The notes: generated by a model not told the origin, from the sequence alone. A DNA stretch of 64,000 nt from Agapanthus africanus (GCA_030015575.1 JASDDO010000014.1:164953911-165017910), one strand, 5' to 3'. Shown: positions 1 to 9,901, numbered from the stretch's first letter. Numbers and translations: made by a program.

Positions 1-810
1 CATGGTGATTTGCAAACTCTGATCATCACCAAGGAATTCTTGTATTGGCGGACGACTGGAGAACACAACATTAACCTCATCTTCCGAGTCGCTTCCGAAG
101 ATCAGTATGGGGGCGGACGGTCCCGGGTTGTTGCGTCGAGACGGCCCAGAGTAAACTATCTCTTCTTCTTCTTCGGTATCACTCCCGAAAATAGGAATGG
201 TGGCAGCGGCTTTGTTCTCCGGTTTGTGACATCTCTCTGTATCCTCGAAATCTGGCAAAAAGTACTTTGCATCTTCGTATTTGCGGACTTCGTTCACGGA
301 GAATGGGTTTAGCTCACCTGTTACGGTATACTCGAGACCATCCTTGAAATACTTCATACACTGATGTTGTGTAGACGGGATGATGTTGTACTCGTGTAAC
401 CAAGGACGACCGAGCAGAGCATTGTAGCAAGTCTTGGCGTCTATGACATGGAACTTAATGCCCGTGACGAGCAGCCCAAAGCGTAGCGTCAGTATCACAG
501 ACCCAAGAGTTCTTGATGATTGGGAGTCGAACCCGGAGATGGTGATCTTTTCCCGAGCAAGGTGCTGGACGCTCATGCAGATTTCCTTTAACACCCGCAC
601 GTTGAGGAGATTAACGGAAGACCCATTGTCAATCAAGATTTTGCCTATCTTTATATCATGGCAATATCCAGAGACGTATAGGGGACGGTTGTGGTCGCAC
701 GTCCCAAGGAGCAGGTCTTCGTCACCGAAAGTGATATCGGCCGTATGCACTTCTTCCAGTTCATCCTTCATCCTTTCCTCGGCGAGGAAGGCTTGGAATT
801 GTTCGGGCTC
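1..810 (-). pseudogene. gypsy 1 retropepsin-like protease region
   Basis: The minus frame is open from the stop at 811-813 to the window edge. It contains an aspartic protease signature, LIDNGSSVNLL, near 610-640, followed by a segment ending in the motif NALLGRPWLHE that plant gypsy proteases share. The catalytic triplet is D-N-G instead of the usual D-S/T-G, a variant found in several plant gypsy lineages. An acidic linker (runs of E and D) follows towards position 1. In the polyprotein this enzyme would cut Gag from Pol. It continues in frame from the 811-1374 gag segment, separated only by one TAA. Confidence 0.75.
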
Positions 811-2297
811 TTATAGCGCCTTGATTAATGAATCTCTCGCTTCCTTTGATAACAGGAGGGCGTCGAGAATGCTGAGCTGAGAGGGTAGCTTCCTCAGGTG
901 CGCTAGGATGTTGTAGTATACCCTACTCTTCTTAGGCGGGTCATTGGCAGTCAACTCTTTCATAACTTGGTCATCTAAGGTGATATCCTCAGTGACCTTT
1001 TCCTTTCCCTTATCTTTTCTAGTTGCGGATCCGAGATTCTTTTCCGGAAGCGTGCGATTGCGCAGCTGAATGTTTTCGCAGGCTTCTGGTTCTTCCTCTT
1101 TTCCCGAGGTGGACTCTTTAAAGAGGGGGCTAAGAGCCATTTCCTCGTCAGAATCGCTCCAGAATATGGGCACTTGCGATCCCCCGGCGTTGACCGTGTA
1201 ACAGTTACCTGTAGTTCTTTTGTGTCCTTCTGTCGTACTTCTCTGCTCCCGACGAGCTCTGCATTTCATTCGCTTAAAATGCTGCAGATGAGCAACATAT
1301 CCCTGCCACCATGTCTTAAAAGCGTCGCACTCCTCAGTAGGGTATGAAATCTCTGCTCCCGACGAGCTCTGCATTTCATTCGCTTAAAATGCTGCAGATG
1401 AGCAACATATCCCTGCCACCATGTCTTAAAAGCGTCGCACTCCTCAGTGGGGTATGAAATCTTCCGATGATATGAGCAGTAATTAGGGTGCCCCTCCGCC
1501 CCATTGAGCGTGTTTTCTTCCGAGGGTGGTAGTTTCATTCCCATTAACATGGCTTTGGCAAACCTTTTCCTCGTCTTGAATATATTTTTATCCACGTCGG
1601 GTGCCTTTCAATCTGGCGGGAGCACTTCGACTCTTTCGTTTAATCGCCTGCGTTTGGCTCCTTCTGATGCGGCCGTCTCACGCTCCTGGTCGGCTTTACT
1701 TTTCAAACGAATCTCATCTAGAAAGGCGTCGATCATTTCGTCTGTTGGCCACACAAGCTCCGGTTCAGGCTCTGCCCTCAGTTTCTTAGTGCCAGGAGTT
1801 TTTTCATCGTCCGTAAACGAGTGGGAGATCACATGACAATTCACCACATATCCCTCGGATTCATCCGACAAACTCTCCCCCTCATCTTCCTTTTGAAAGA
1901 CGTGGTTGAGGAACTCTTGGAGTGTGATGGGAGTCCGTGCTTTCTGGTTATATTCCTCCAGCGCGTCAATCTGCTTTTGTAAGTCCGTGCGCTTGTTGCC
2001 AGGCTTCACGGGCTTCTTAGCTTTCTTCTTCTTTTTCTTTGAAGATTTCGACGGCTGGGTGTGAGTGCTCGGGCCCTCACCACTGGTCTTCGGAGTTGGG
2101 CGCAGCTTCAGCATCCCTTCAATGATCTGAGGCTCAAGCGGGTTCTTCCACCTGACTGCCGGGCATGTTTTAAGATCGTTCAGCATCCTCTTAGTTTTTG
2201 CTGAAAGCACGATTTCCCATGGAGCTTCTTTAATGAAAGAACAAGTTGCCCCCGGTGTGTCCGTCTTCTTAGCAGTGTAAGGTTGTGGCGGGTTCAC
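811..2297 (-). pseudogene. gypsy 1 gag C-terminal part with zinc-knuckle-like motif
   Basis: Two minus frames cover this region (1608-2297 running on to about 1350, then 811-1374). It is rich in lysine and acidic residues and has a Cys-x2-His-x4-Tyr-x4-Cys motif (CSYHRKISYPTEEC) near 1455-1490, where the usual third ligand His is Tyr. The C-terminal end carries ILAHLRKLPSQLSILDAL, a segment I recognise from plant gypsy polyproteins just before the protease. The frame change is fully explained by a 110-bp tandem duplication at 1241-1460: 110 is 2 modulo 3, and the two frames differ by exactly that. A TAA at 811-813 ends the last open segment. Not functional as it stands. Confidence 0.7.
1241..1460. 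repeat. 110-bp direct tandem duplication in gypsy 1 gag
   Basis: Two head-to-tail copies, 1241-1350 and 1351-1460, both start CTCTGCTCCCGACGAG and end GGTATGAAAT. I see one difference (CAGTAGGG against CAGTGGGG). The near-identity means the duplication is recent relative to the decay of the surrounding gag. Confidence 0.95.
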
Positions 2298-3421
2298 CTT
2301 CCACTTCTCAGACAGCGCAAACTTGCCCTGTAGGTATTGATCTTCAATCCATCATTTAAAGACGAAGCAATCCTCAATCGGATGGCTTACCGTTTGATGG
2401 TAAGGGCAGTAGTTGGGGTTATTCACCTCACTGGGTTGTGGCGGTCGCCTTGGGTTTGGCAAGTTGATAAGCCTGTTGCGTATTGCCAGCTCGAATAGCC
2501 TCTTCGTCTTATCCCGCGGGAATGAGTAGGGGCGCTTCATTTTCTCATTGTAATACCGCTGTCTTTCTTCCAGCTGATCCGCCAGCTTTGGGGCACTGGG
2601 CTGCTACTGAGCGTTCGCAACGAAGGTTGCCTTCCCTTTACCCTTGTCATTCCGAGGTTCTGGTTTCGGGGGAGACGGTCTGTGACCCATCTGGTCCATC
2701 TGGGCCAACTTGTCGATCAAAGCCTGGAACGTGGTTGGCTTAAAGAATATCATGAACTATGAGATAGTTGCATGAGGATCTAGGGTACCCACGAACATGC
2801 CCACCGCGGGCGCCTTCTCAATGCGTTGTTCGCATTTCGACCACAAGTTTCGCCAGCGTATAGCGTACTGGACCCACGTCTCACCTGGTTTCACCCTGGC
2901 ATTAATCAATGCCGTTATCAGAGTGCGTTCGCTGGCACTTGCGAAACGTTGGGTAAACAGCAGATCCAAGAGTCGTTTGGGAGCTCGTAGTACCACTCGA
3001 ACACCGTTTCTGACAAGCTATCGACGAACTGGCGAAGCAAGAGCTTATCGTCGCCGCCGGTGTTGTCGTAAAGCGCCCTGAACTGGGCAACATGCTGGTG
3101 GGGATTGCCCGTCCCCTTTTAGACATGAAATTTCGGTATTGTATAGCCGGGCGGGTACTTGATCTGGTCATACCAGCTCGGATATGGTCGCCCCGTCCTG
3201 ACAACTTGACCGGCTGCCTCAGTCGCCTGGTGAACTCGTATCTGTTGGGCTATGTATTTGTCCAGGTCAGCCTTGGAAATTGTCTCCTCTCTGGCCGTTG
3301 AAAGAGCCTGTGGAGGATTTGACGTTTCTCCCCTGTCGTCTTCAAGAACGATTGGAGGATCTTCAGCAGGAGAATCTTGTTGGATCATCATTCCCACCAT
3401 GTCCTGGAACAAGAGGGTCAT
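2298..3421 (-). pseudogene. gypsy 1 gag core (broken)
   Basis: Minus-strand fragments at 3119-3421, 2757-2996 and 2352-2540 together resemble a retrotransposon gag core. The 2757-2996 piece has the segment GETWVQYAIRWRNLWSKC, typical of the helical Retrotrans_gag fold. The 2352-2540 piece ends in a knuckle CPYHQTVSHPIEDC, that is Cys-x2-His-x4-His-x4-Cys, the variant used by this gypsy group for RNA binding. At least one frameshift lies between about 3100 and 2996, and a TAA at 3119-3121 interrupts the first piece. The role would be capsid formation and RNA packaging. Confidence 0.7.
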
Positions 3422-4603
3422 TCATTGTATATTGGCTGCTTGTTCGGCAGCCTCTTTATCCTTCTTCTCCAATATCCTGCGAAGGAATTCCGCGTCAGTT
3501 TCTTGCTCCTGGCGTTGATCAGATGATGCTTCGGGGCTTTCTTTTCGCCCAGTGAGTGCGGCCATCGCGTTCATCATTTCCTGGAGCTTCTGCTGTTGTT
3601 CCTGAGCTTTGGTCACTGACCGTGTAAGGGGTCTATGACCCGTGGATGCACGACTGTCCTCTTTTCCCAGTGCCATGTATACCGTATGCACCATCATGCC
3701 CCCAGACTTAGGGCGTTTAGGCTTATTGTCCTTGACATTTGCTGCAGGAGTGGGGACTCTATCCGGCCTTCTCCTCTTTTGAGTAGTCGACGTGGAGGGA
3801 GCCGTTGCAGCGGGCACCCAAGCGGTTGTCATCCTTTGTTGTTTAACACAACGGTTCTTTTCTTCCTGCACCTTCGCCCTTTTCTGTTGACGAGAGTGAT
3901 CTTGGTCAATTACCGAGTCTTGAACCTTCCACCAGACTTTATAAATTTTGGAGGACAGCCGTTGAGGAGGCTGCTCCGGCTTTGTCTTTATAACATTCTT
4001 CGCAGGTGGAGGGGATCTTTTGAGAACAGCAGTTGGCGAATTTCTGCGTAACCTGTTTAATAGCTCGAAGCTGTTCCCGGTTGGAACAGCAGCCTCAATT
4101 TCCACCGTTGGAGCTGGTGGAGTTGGTCCAGAAGGGGAGTTGCCCCCAGTCTTCCTTATCCGGTGCCAGTGGCGACGTCGGGCATGACGGGTTGTTGGGA
4201 TTGATTCAGCGACGGCTTCGTCTTGCCCCCTGTTCTGGGGAGGGGCTGCTGCCGGTGTCATCCTCTTGAAGACTGACGTATTTTGAGTGGCAGTATCCAA
4301 TCTGTTAAAGACAGACCTTCGAACCGGAGCGGGAGCTGGGGCAGCCAGTCTTGCAAAGACCGACTCTTTGGCAGTAAAAGCCGCCTTGACGACTTCGGGA
4401 GCAGCTGTCTTCTTTAGGATAGCCTTCTCAGGTGTCATAGGCTTTTTGGCGGGCCCTTTGGAGTTCAGGCTCAGTCTGGTGAAGTCCGAGGAGTTGGACG
4501 ACCCGCTGAGAGGGGCCGTGGGAGTAGCAAGTCGATCAAAGACCGACTTCTTTGACGCTTCTGGTATGGGCATTGGGATGTTAATGTTCACCGGCGGGAG
4601 CAT
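3422..4603 (-). pseudogene. gypsy 1 N-terminal gag protein with SVF-RL repeats
   Basis: A 393-codon open frame, very basic and proline/alanine rich. It contains four copies of a short motif, SVF-x-R-L or M, at residues 20, 81, 97 and 110, a motif I associate with plant gypsy proteins. The C-terminal part is a Gln/Lys/Glu-rich stretch likely to form a coiled coil (about residues 335-390). The same frame continues past a single stop (3422-3424) into the gag core, so this is the N-terminal extension of one polyprotein. The first Met at 4603 lies about 300 bases from the LTR edge, a normal leader length. Its role is unknown; an RNA- or DNA-binding function is a guess from its charge. Confidence 0.7.
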
Positions 4604-4909
4604 GGTCCCAAAGAATAAACCGGTGGTAGCTTAAGTCACTTGCTCCACAGGCATAGTGAATAGGGAAGCAGCCTGCGGTCCATATGCTACACCTCCAGGT
4701 GAGGCGGAGCGTCGGTTGCATTTGCGGTTGGAGCAGTTCGAGCAGTTGCCAGCCATTGATCCTTTTGCTTTCTGCAGCAAACGAAACACCAAGTCTTAGT
4801 ATTTCGAAACCAAAGGGAAACTATTAGCAAACCGCGATTGGTTCGCGAATCACGACACATGAAGTGTGGAGTGGAAAGAGGAAAAGGTCCCACCGGACGT
4901 GCCAGAATC
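4604..4909 (-). other. gypsy 1 leader and primer-binding region
   Basis: Immediately inside the LTR edge at 4910, the minus strand reads GATTCTGGCACGTCCGGTGG, the kind of conserved sequence found at the primer-binding site of plant gypsy elements. I do not assign the tRNA. The rest is an untranslated leader up to the gag ATG at 4603. The short ORF in it has no recognisable content. Confidence 0.6.
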
Positions 4910-5499
4910 TGTTCCCCTCCGAATGGCGGCTAAGACGTGGACGGTCTCGCCTGAGATTCAGGGCAGATGCTAATTGGTGCTATCCGTATACCTCTCCGAA
5001 GATGCCAAGTTGATTTATGGTACCGTGTATCGAAGGTTTAAACGGATGCGTCCGATGTAGCAAACTTCGTCAGATTCCCCCTCGCTTGAGGGGTTTTTGA
5101 TTGTGGGGACGCTTTTCCCTGCAGGCGCAAGCCCCTGCAGTTAATTACGCTACCGCATTACGGTAACAACTTTCTCCTTCTCCAGATGATCACTTCGTGT
5201 CATGTGTGTTTGATTCGTGTTCGGTTGCCCGTGGATTGTATACGGAGACTGAGTTATGTTGTCGCCCGTAGGGCGTGGACTAGTCCAAATCCGTATTATC
5301 TTAGATTTGGGTTTGGGGTTGTGTTTAAGGATGCGTAAGCCTTGTTTGAGACTAAGATCGACTTAAACGTTTGTTAAGGATACGTTAGTCTAGTTTTAGA
5401 CTAAGATCAACTTAACGGGATCGTTTAGATCCGATAAGAGAGCGATTAGGGGAGCCCTGTTGTTTAGTTTAGTGACGTTGCGGTCAATAGGTAGTTTAA

Positions 5500-5765
5500 G
5501 GACATTGCGGTCCAGTGTTAGTTTTAAGACGCTGCGGTCAAGGTTAAGGACGTCGTAGTCCGTGGATTTAAGGACTCCACAGTCCGAGACATCACGGTCA
5601 AGGTTAAGGACGTCATAGTCCGTTGTTAGTTTTAAGACATTCCGGTCAAGGTTACGGACGTCGTAGTCCATGGATTTAAGGACTCCACAGTCCGATGTTA
5701 GTTTTAAGACATTACGGTCAAGGTTAAGGACCTCATAGTCCATGAGTTTAAGGACCCCACAGTCC
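5500..5765. repeat. Minisatellite of GGAC-N6-GTCC inverted repeats
   Basis: Seven copies of GGAC, six bases, GTCC start at 5500, 5548, 5572, 5608, 5656, 5680 and 5728, with an eighth at 5752-5765 (spacer CCCACA). Spacers vary (for example GTCGTA, TCCACA, GTCATA) but arms and spacing do not. They are embedded in a degenerate repeat containing GGTTAAGGACGTC and TTTTAAGAC units. The minus-strand ORF across it (5396-5743) is only a translation of the repeat. Confidence 0.85.
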
Positions 5766-6051
5766 GTATCAATGTGTGGTCATCGGGACCCGCCACCTCT
5801 TTGAAGACGTTGAGGAATTATAAGGCCAAGTATCAAAGGAGTGAAGAGATGTACCCTTAAACCAAGGTAGATTAAGTGATCTGCAGTCCAATTTGGAAAC
5901 TAAGCTCAATTATTATATTATGAGCCCATTGGCCCAGTTGAGTTTGAATTGAGGACTTATGGCCAGCTTGGGCTAAGTCCAATCATGTTTGGTCCTCTAT
6001 TGGTTCATTGAAGGAGAGGCTTTCCCTACGGAAACTTAACCAATTGGGCTA

Positions 6052-6230
6052 AAGCCGGTGTTAAACACTAGAGACCAACAGTCTTGAACACTCGGAATAA
6101 GATTAACAAGTTAGTGTTAAACACTAAAAGATAATCAGTGTTGAACACTGGGAACAGAGTTTTCAAATTAGTGTTAAAAACTAAGCAAATCAGTATTAAA
6201 CACTAGGGACAAAAATCTCCAGACTAGTGT
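6052..6230. repeat. GTGTTAAACAC palindrome cluster
   Basis: Perfect odd-centred palindromes TAGTGTTAAACACTA (6112-6126) and CAGTGTTGAACACTG (6136-6150), with degenerate copies around 6060, 6169 and 6191. Another of the same type, AAGTGTTTAACACTT, lies at about 6430. Confidence 0.8.
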
Positions 6231-6244
6231 TAAGGAGAGAGGGG

Positions 6245-6724
6245 TCATGTGCAGACACGTGAGAGCGCCCTTCCCCTTATTTTATTCAGTTAAACGTCTT
6301 GAATACTTTGAAGTATCACGTTCTATCACGTGATGGGAATTTAGGCGTTTATCCGTTAGAGCTTCAGCCAAAGGGTCACGCGGCAGCACGTGAGAGCGCC
6401 CTGCTTCCCTTTATTTTGTTCTACAGATAAGTGTTTAACACTTTTAATTCTTAAAGCGATCACGTGTGGGCACGTTATAGGGGCTCACGTTTTGATCTGT
6501 TAGAATGTTCATTAGGGGTCACGTGTCGACACGTGAGGGCGCCCTAGAGCTCTTTTCTGTTTCTTTTTTCTCTTGTGTGCTTTAGAGATCACGTGGGGCA
6601 CGTGAGGCATTGCCTCAAAGTTCTCTTTTATGGATCGTTGCAGGAGTCACGTGGTAACACGTGAGGTGTTTGCTTCAAAGTTCTTTTCTGTGTATCTTTG
6701 CAGAGGTCACGTGGTCGCACGTGA
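6245..6724. repeat. Paired G-box palindromes, cluster 1
   Basis: Inverted pairs TCACGTG-N4-CACGTGA occur at 6519-6536, 6647-6664 and 6707-6724, with an N3 version at 6589-6605. Degenerate N4 pairs occur near 6245, 6375 and 6469. CACGTG is the plant G-box bound by bZIP and bHLH factors. Whether these pairs act as enhancers of the element is inference. Confidence 0.8.
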
Positions 6725-6810
6725 CTCTGGTTCTTTGCATATTTTAAAGATCTGTTCATCTTTTAAGAATTAATTTCTTCATAAGGTTAAACCCTAACAA
6801 CAAACTTCAG

Positions 6811-7666
6811 AGGAATTAAATTCCTGTTTTTTTCTGAAGAATTATATTCTTAAATAGGGTTAAACCCTAATTTCTTTTCTTAAAGGAATTAAATTCCTGT
6901 GAGTTTGAGAAAATTATGTTCTCAATTAGGGTTAAACCCTAGTTCTGTTCATTTTGAAGGAATTAAATTCCTATTATATAGGGTTAAACTCTAATTTTAT
7001 CTCAAAGGAATTGAATTCCTATCATTTTGTGAGAATTAAATTCTCAAAACTCAGTTCCTCCTCTGTGTTTTAGATCTGCATGGCAGGATCTCAACCCAAT
7101 GAGAATTAAATTCTCAATTCATGGGGAGATGTGCACTTTGCTTATCCTCCACCAGAGAAAGACTTAAGTTCTTTCTTTATATGAGAGTTAAACTCTTTTG
7201 AGAATTAAATTCTCTTTTTAAACCTTCCTTTTCTTTTCTTACCTAAGGTTTTCCTTTTGCAGAGGATCAAAAGCTCTCTCTCTCTCTCTGTGTGTATCAA
7301 AAGAAAAGGTCCAAAGGTCTCTCCTCTTCTTTTCTTGGCTCCTATTTATAGGAGAAGGAAAAGAATCAATCTGTTTAGTAAATCTCTTATTGAGAGATTT
7401 GATTTGTATATTGAGAGATTTGATTTATCTTCATCATTAATCTGGGCCTTTAGATTATTAGGTGAATTTTATTCACCATTGGATTTTAAATCCAAAGATA
7501 TCTCTTTGTTATTTCGGTTAGATTTATGGGGAAATATTTCCAAGTCCAAGATTTTTCCATAAATTGGTGATATTTAATCACCTTTAGATTTTTAATCCAA
7601 CGGTTTTAAATAATACTTCTTTATTTTGGAAAGATTTGAAAGATTTATCCTCAGAATTTAATTCTG
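6811..7666. repeat. Array of AT-core palindromes
   Basis: Perfect or near-perfect palindromes include AGGAATTAAATTCCT (6811, 6884, 6958), AGGAATTGAATTCCT (7006), TAGGGTTAAACCCTA (6855, 6927), GAGAATTAAATTCTC (7031, 7101, 7200), AGAGTTAAACTCT (7184), CTCCTATTTATAGGAG (7339), GGTGAATTTTATTCACC (7461), GGATTTTAAATCC (7481), GGTGATATTTAATCACC (7566) and CAGAATTTAATTCTG (7652). The arms differ, but nearly all share a centre of the TTAAA, TTTAA or TTTAT type. Confidence 0.85.
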
Positions 7667-7692
7667 TTAAAGAATAAGGTTCTTAAAGCCGG

Positions 7693-7971
7693 TCACGTGT
7701 GGCCACGTGACCCCTGGTCACGTGACCCCTGGAATGAGTTTCTCTTCTTCTGCCCTCTGTTTTCTGGCCACTGCTTAACCATCACGTGCCAACACGTGAC
7801 CATTGGTCACGTGTGAGCACGTGATGCCTCTTCTGGAGCTTTTCTTGATTTTTAATCAGTGGATGAATGTGCTTTTTGCCGCTGCTTTGAGCGTCACGTG
7901 CCAACACGTGACAACTGGTCACGTGTGAGCACGTGATGCCTCTTCTGAAGCTTCTCCTGATTTTTAATCAG
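7693..7971. repeat. Paired G-box palindromes, cluster 2, with 112-bp tandem duplication
   Basis: TCACGTG-N4-CACGTGA occurs at 7693, 7782, 7807, 7894 and 7919, plus a GGTCACGTGACC palindrome at 7716. The segment from 7782 is repeated from 7894 (period 112 bp), including the trailing CTGATTTTTAATCAG-type palindrome. Confidence 0.85.
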
Positions 7972-8204
7972 GGAACAATCCCCTTTATTAATTATTACCA
8001 TAACACCTCATAGATCTTAATTAGGGCATAGAAAGCGGTGAGGAATATTGACTTTCCAAACTTAACCTAAACCTAACCCTAGCAAGATTTTAGTCTTAGT
8101 TTAGATCAAACTTAGTTTTTAGATTTAATCAATCCGACACCAATCGGAATTAACTCGTTAGAACAATTTGAGAATACACAAAATCCCTGTAGACCGACCC
8201 GTAC

Positions 8205-9088
8205 TCACTGGCTAGCCACCAAGCGACGCTGTTCTTGATTGCGGTTATAAATATTCTTTGACAAATCACTCATCCCGGCTGTGAACGCGTCCAAACGGTC
8301 CTTCGGGTCGGACTTCCGGTCGAAAAGTGAGACTTTCGGGGGCTTGTTCCGGGAGAAGACGTGGACGGTGAGTATCTCTTTAGTGAAGGGCTTCGTGAGC
8401 GAGTCGACGGCATATTTAGCCCCGTCGCTTGAAGAACGATTTTTCCGATGTATGCCTTCGATCTTCTTTTCGAGGGCGTCGAGTCGGTCATGGTATCCCG
8501 ATGATTCGGCACATTCTGATTTTTGGCCTCTGCTGCCGAAGACCTGCGCCTGGCCACGACCCCGGTTCCATTCGATGAGGTTCCTTAGGTCCCCTGGCGA
8601 GGTCGTCTTCAAGCTGCCGTGGCGAGTCTCGTCTGTGCGACCCCGTCGAGGGAGGGGGTGCCGGTCATGTCTGGGCGCAGGCGAGCTGACCGACACCTCC
8701 TCGGGAAGGACAGGGGTGCGATGGGCCTCGGGGCGAGGCGCTCTGGCGAAAGATCTCGGTGTTGAGCTGTGCAGCTCCCAACGGGTCATTGAATACGTTA
8801 GCCCGGGGATCTGCGGCCACCGAAGACAGCGAGGTGGTGTCCGGTCGTGCTGACGCGGGCAGAGTCTTCTCTCCCTCTGTAGGGGTCCCGGTCCCGAGGT
8901 GGGGGAGCGGAGACCTGAGGAGCTTGCTCGGCCATTTGGACACGGACGGGTGCATCCACGACGAATGCGGGCCGATCTATCCGAGCGGATAGGACATGAA
9001 TGGCGTTCGGGGGAGGAGATTCATCCGCGTCTCCATTGTGGGGATGGCGGCGGCTAGCGCTTGGATCATCGCGGTGATCGCTCGCCAT
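8205..9088 (-). pseudogene. gypsy 2 gag N-terminal fragment
   Basis: The minus frames 8798-9088 and 8205-8789 form an arginine/proline-rich gag N-terminus. It contains the recognisable segment KPPKVSLFDRKSDPKDRLDAF, which opens the gag core in many plant gypsy elements (about 8280-8340). A coiled-coil-like stretch, DRLDALEKKIEGI, precedes it. The two frames do not join, so there is a frameshift around 8790-8800. The core helices that should follow are absent because the element is cut near 8200. It would have been the capsid protein. Confidence 0.65.
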
Positions 9089-9134
9089 GAAGTTGAGATT
9101 GAAAGGTGAATTTTAGTTGAGTGGAACTAGCGTT

Positions 9135-9153
9135 TCCCACAGACGACGCCAAC
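9135..9153 (-). other. gypsy 2 primer-binding motif
   Basis: Minus strand TTGGCGTCGTCTGTGGGAA directly abuts the LTR end at 9154. A TTGGCGCCGTCTGTGGGAA-type sequence is common at this position in plant gypsy elements. Confidence 0.7.
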
Positions 9154-9901
9154 TGATAGATCTCTGGATCTCCTTCAGATGTTGCCTTCCGTTGATCTGC
9201 AGCGAGCGCTGATGGATGGCTGAAATTGAGTTGGAGGGCTGCCTCCTGAAGCGTGTGGATCTCAATGGGTTTTTATGTGGTTTAGGACGAGGTACCTGCA
9301 AGGAAGTCTCGGGTGGTTGTGCCACCGAGGACCCTCCGACGATCAAGTTAGACGGGGTATTTTGGCAGAGTAACGGCCTATTGGGGTCAAATTGGCTTAC
9401 CTGAGTCGTCCGGGAGAGAAGTTTATATAGTGGCAGCAATGGGCAGGCGAGCGCGAGATACACGCCGGCCGTTACGCCCCTGGCGTTACGCCCGCGTGAT
9501 AGGCGGGATTCCCCATTAATGACGAGATATGTTAGTTAATGGGGGATCATGATGGTGTGGAACGAGGGAACATGGGCGGCGGATATCTCACGCTTGGCGA
9601 GATTCGCGGAGCCGTGGCGGAGGCGTATGTGATCGGTGACGTGGGTCGGTCGGTGAGATCGAAGAAGATAAGCTCGGCGGGAGGCTCGGGAATGAGCGGG
9701 AGGCCGAGGCATCTTGGTTCTGTGATAGCTCGGAGACGAGCTGGGGGTGGTCTGGAAGGCCACCGAAGATTGGTAACATTCTCGGGTCGTAGGTCCGGGT
9801 ATGCTTCCAACGTACCGTTCTTGATCCTTTTTTGTAAGCTCTATGACACGTCATCCGCCACATGTCATGATCTGGGGAGTCACCGATATCGAGCATCATC
9901 A
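9154..9901 (-). repeat. gypsy 2 LTR (outer end estimated)
   Basis: The inner edge TGATAG at 9154 is fixed by the adjacent primer-binding motif. The outer edge is placed at GCATCATCA (9901) because it gives a TGAT/ATCA inverted terminus, but no second copy is available to confirm it. A TATATAAAC box lies on the minus strand near 9424-9433. Confidence 0.55.

Larger units (their letters stand above)
1..8165 (-). mobile_element. Ty3/gypsy retrotransposon 1, truncated by window start
   Basis: Reading on the minus strand, the order is LTR (4910-8165), a short leader, a long basic gag-type N-terminal protein, gag core, two zinc-knuckle-like motifs and an aspartic protease. Reverse transcriptase and integrase would lie before position 1. 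The LTR has a 5-base terminal inverted repeat, TGTTC at 4910 and GAACA at 8161-8165. The element appears to have landed in the gag of gypsy element 2, which resumes near 8200. Frameshifts and stops show that it is inactive. The other LTR and the target duplication are outside the window, so the 8165 boundary is inferred from the inverted repeat alone. Confidence 0.8.
4910..8165 (-). repeat. Long LTR of gypsy 1 (about 3.26 kb)
   Basis: It starts TGTTCCCC on the plus strand and ends GTTAGAACA, giving a TGTTC/GAACA inverted terminal repeat. There is no coding sequence. It consists of successive blocks of different short palindromes: GGAC-N6-GTCC (5500-5765), TAGTGTT-A-AACACTA (6112-6150), paired G-boxes (6245-6724 and 7693-7936) and AT-core palindromes (6811-7666). 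The 8165 end rests on the inverted repeat and on gag of another element resuming by about 8205. Confidence 0.65.
8166..9901 (-). mobile_element. Ty3/gypsy retrotransposon 2, interrupted and truncated
   Basis: In minus orientation an LTR (9154 to about 9901) is followed by a primer-binding motif and then a gag fragment that stops near 8205, where gypsy 1 begins. The remainder of the element lies beyond the left edge or is lost. Its LTR ends about 420 bp before the host gene's start codon. Confidence 0.7.

Noticed and set aside
10..880. Plus-strand ORFs over the protease region
   Set aside because: They are shadows; only the minus frame carries protease motifs.
5396..5743. 115-codon minus ORF with repeated LNLDRNVLKL text
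   Set aside because: It is a translation of the GGAC-N6-GTCC minisatellite and has no start context or homology I know.
7257..7562. 101-codon plus ORF in the gypsy 1 LTR
   Set aside because: Low-complexity Ser/Leu/Phe product over palindrome-rich LTR; no coding signature.
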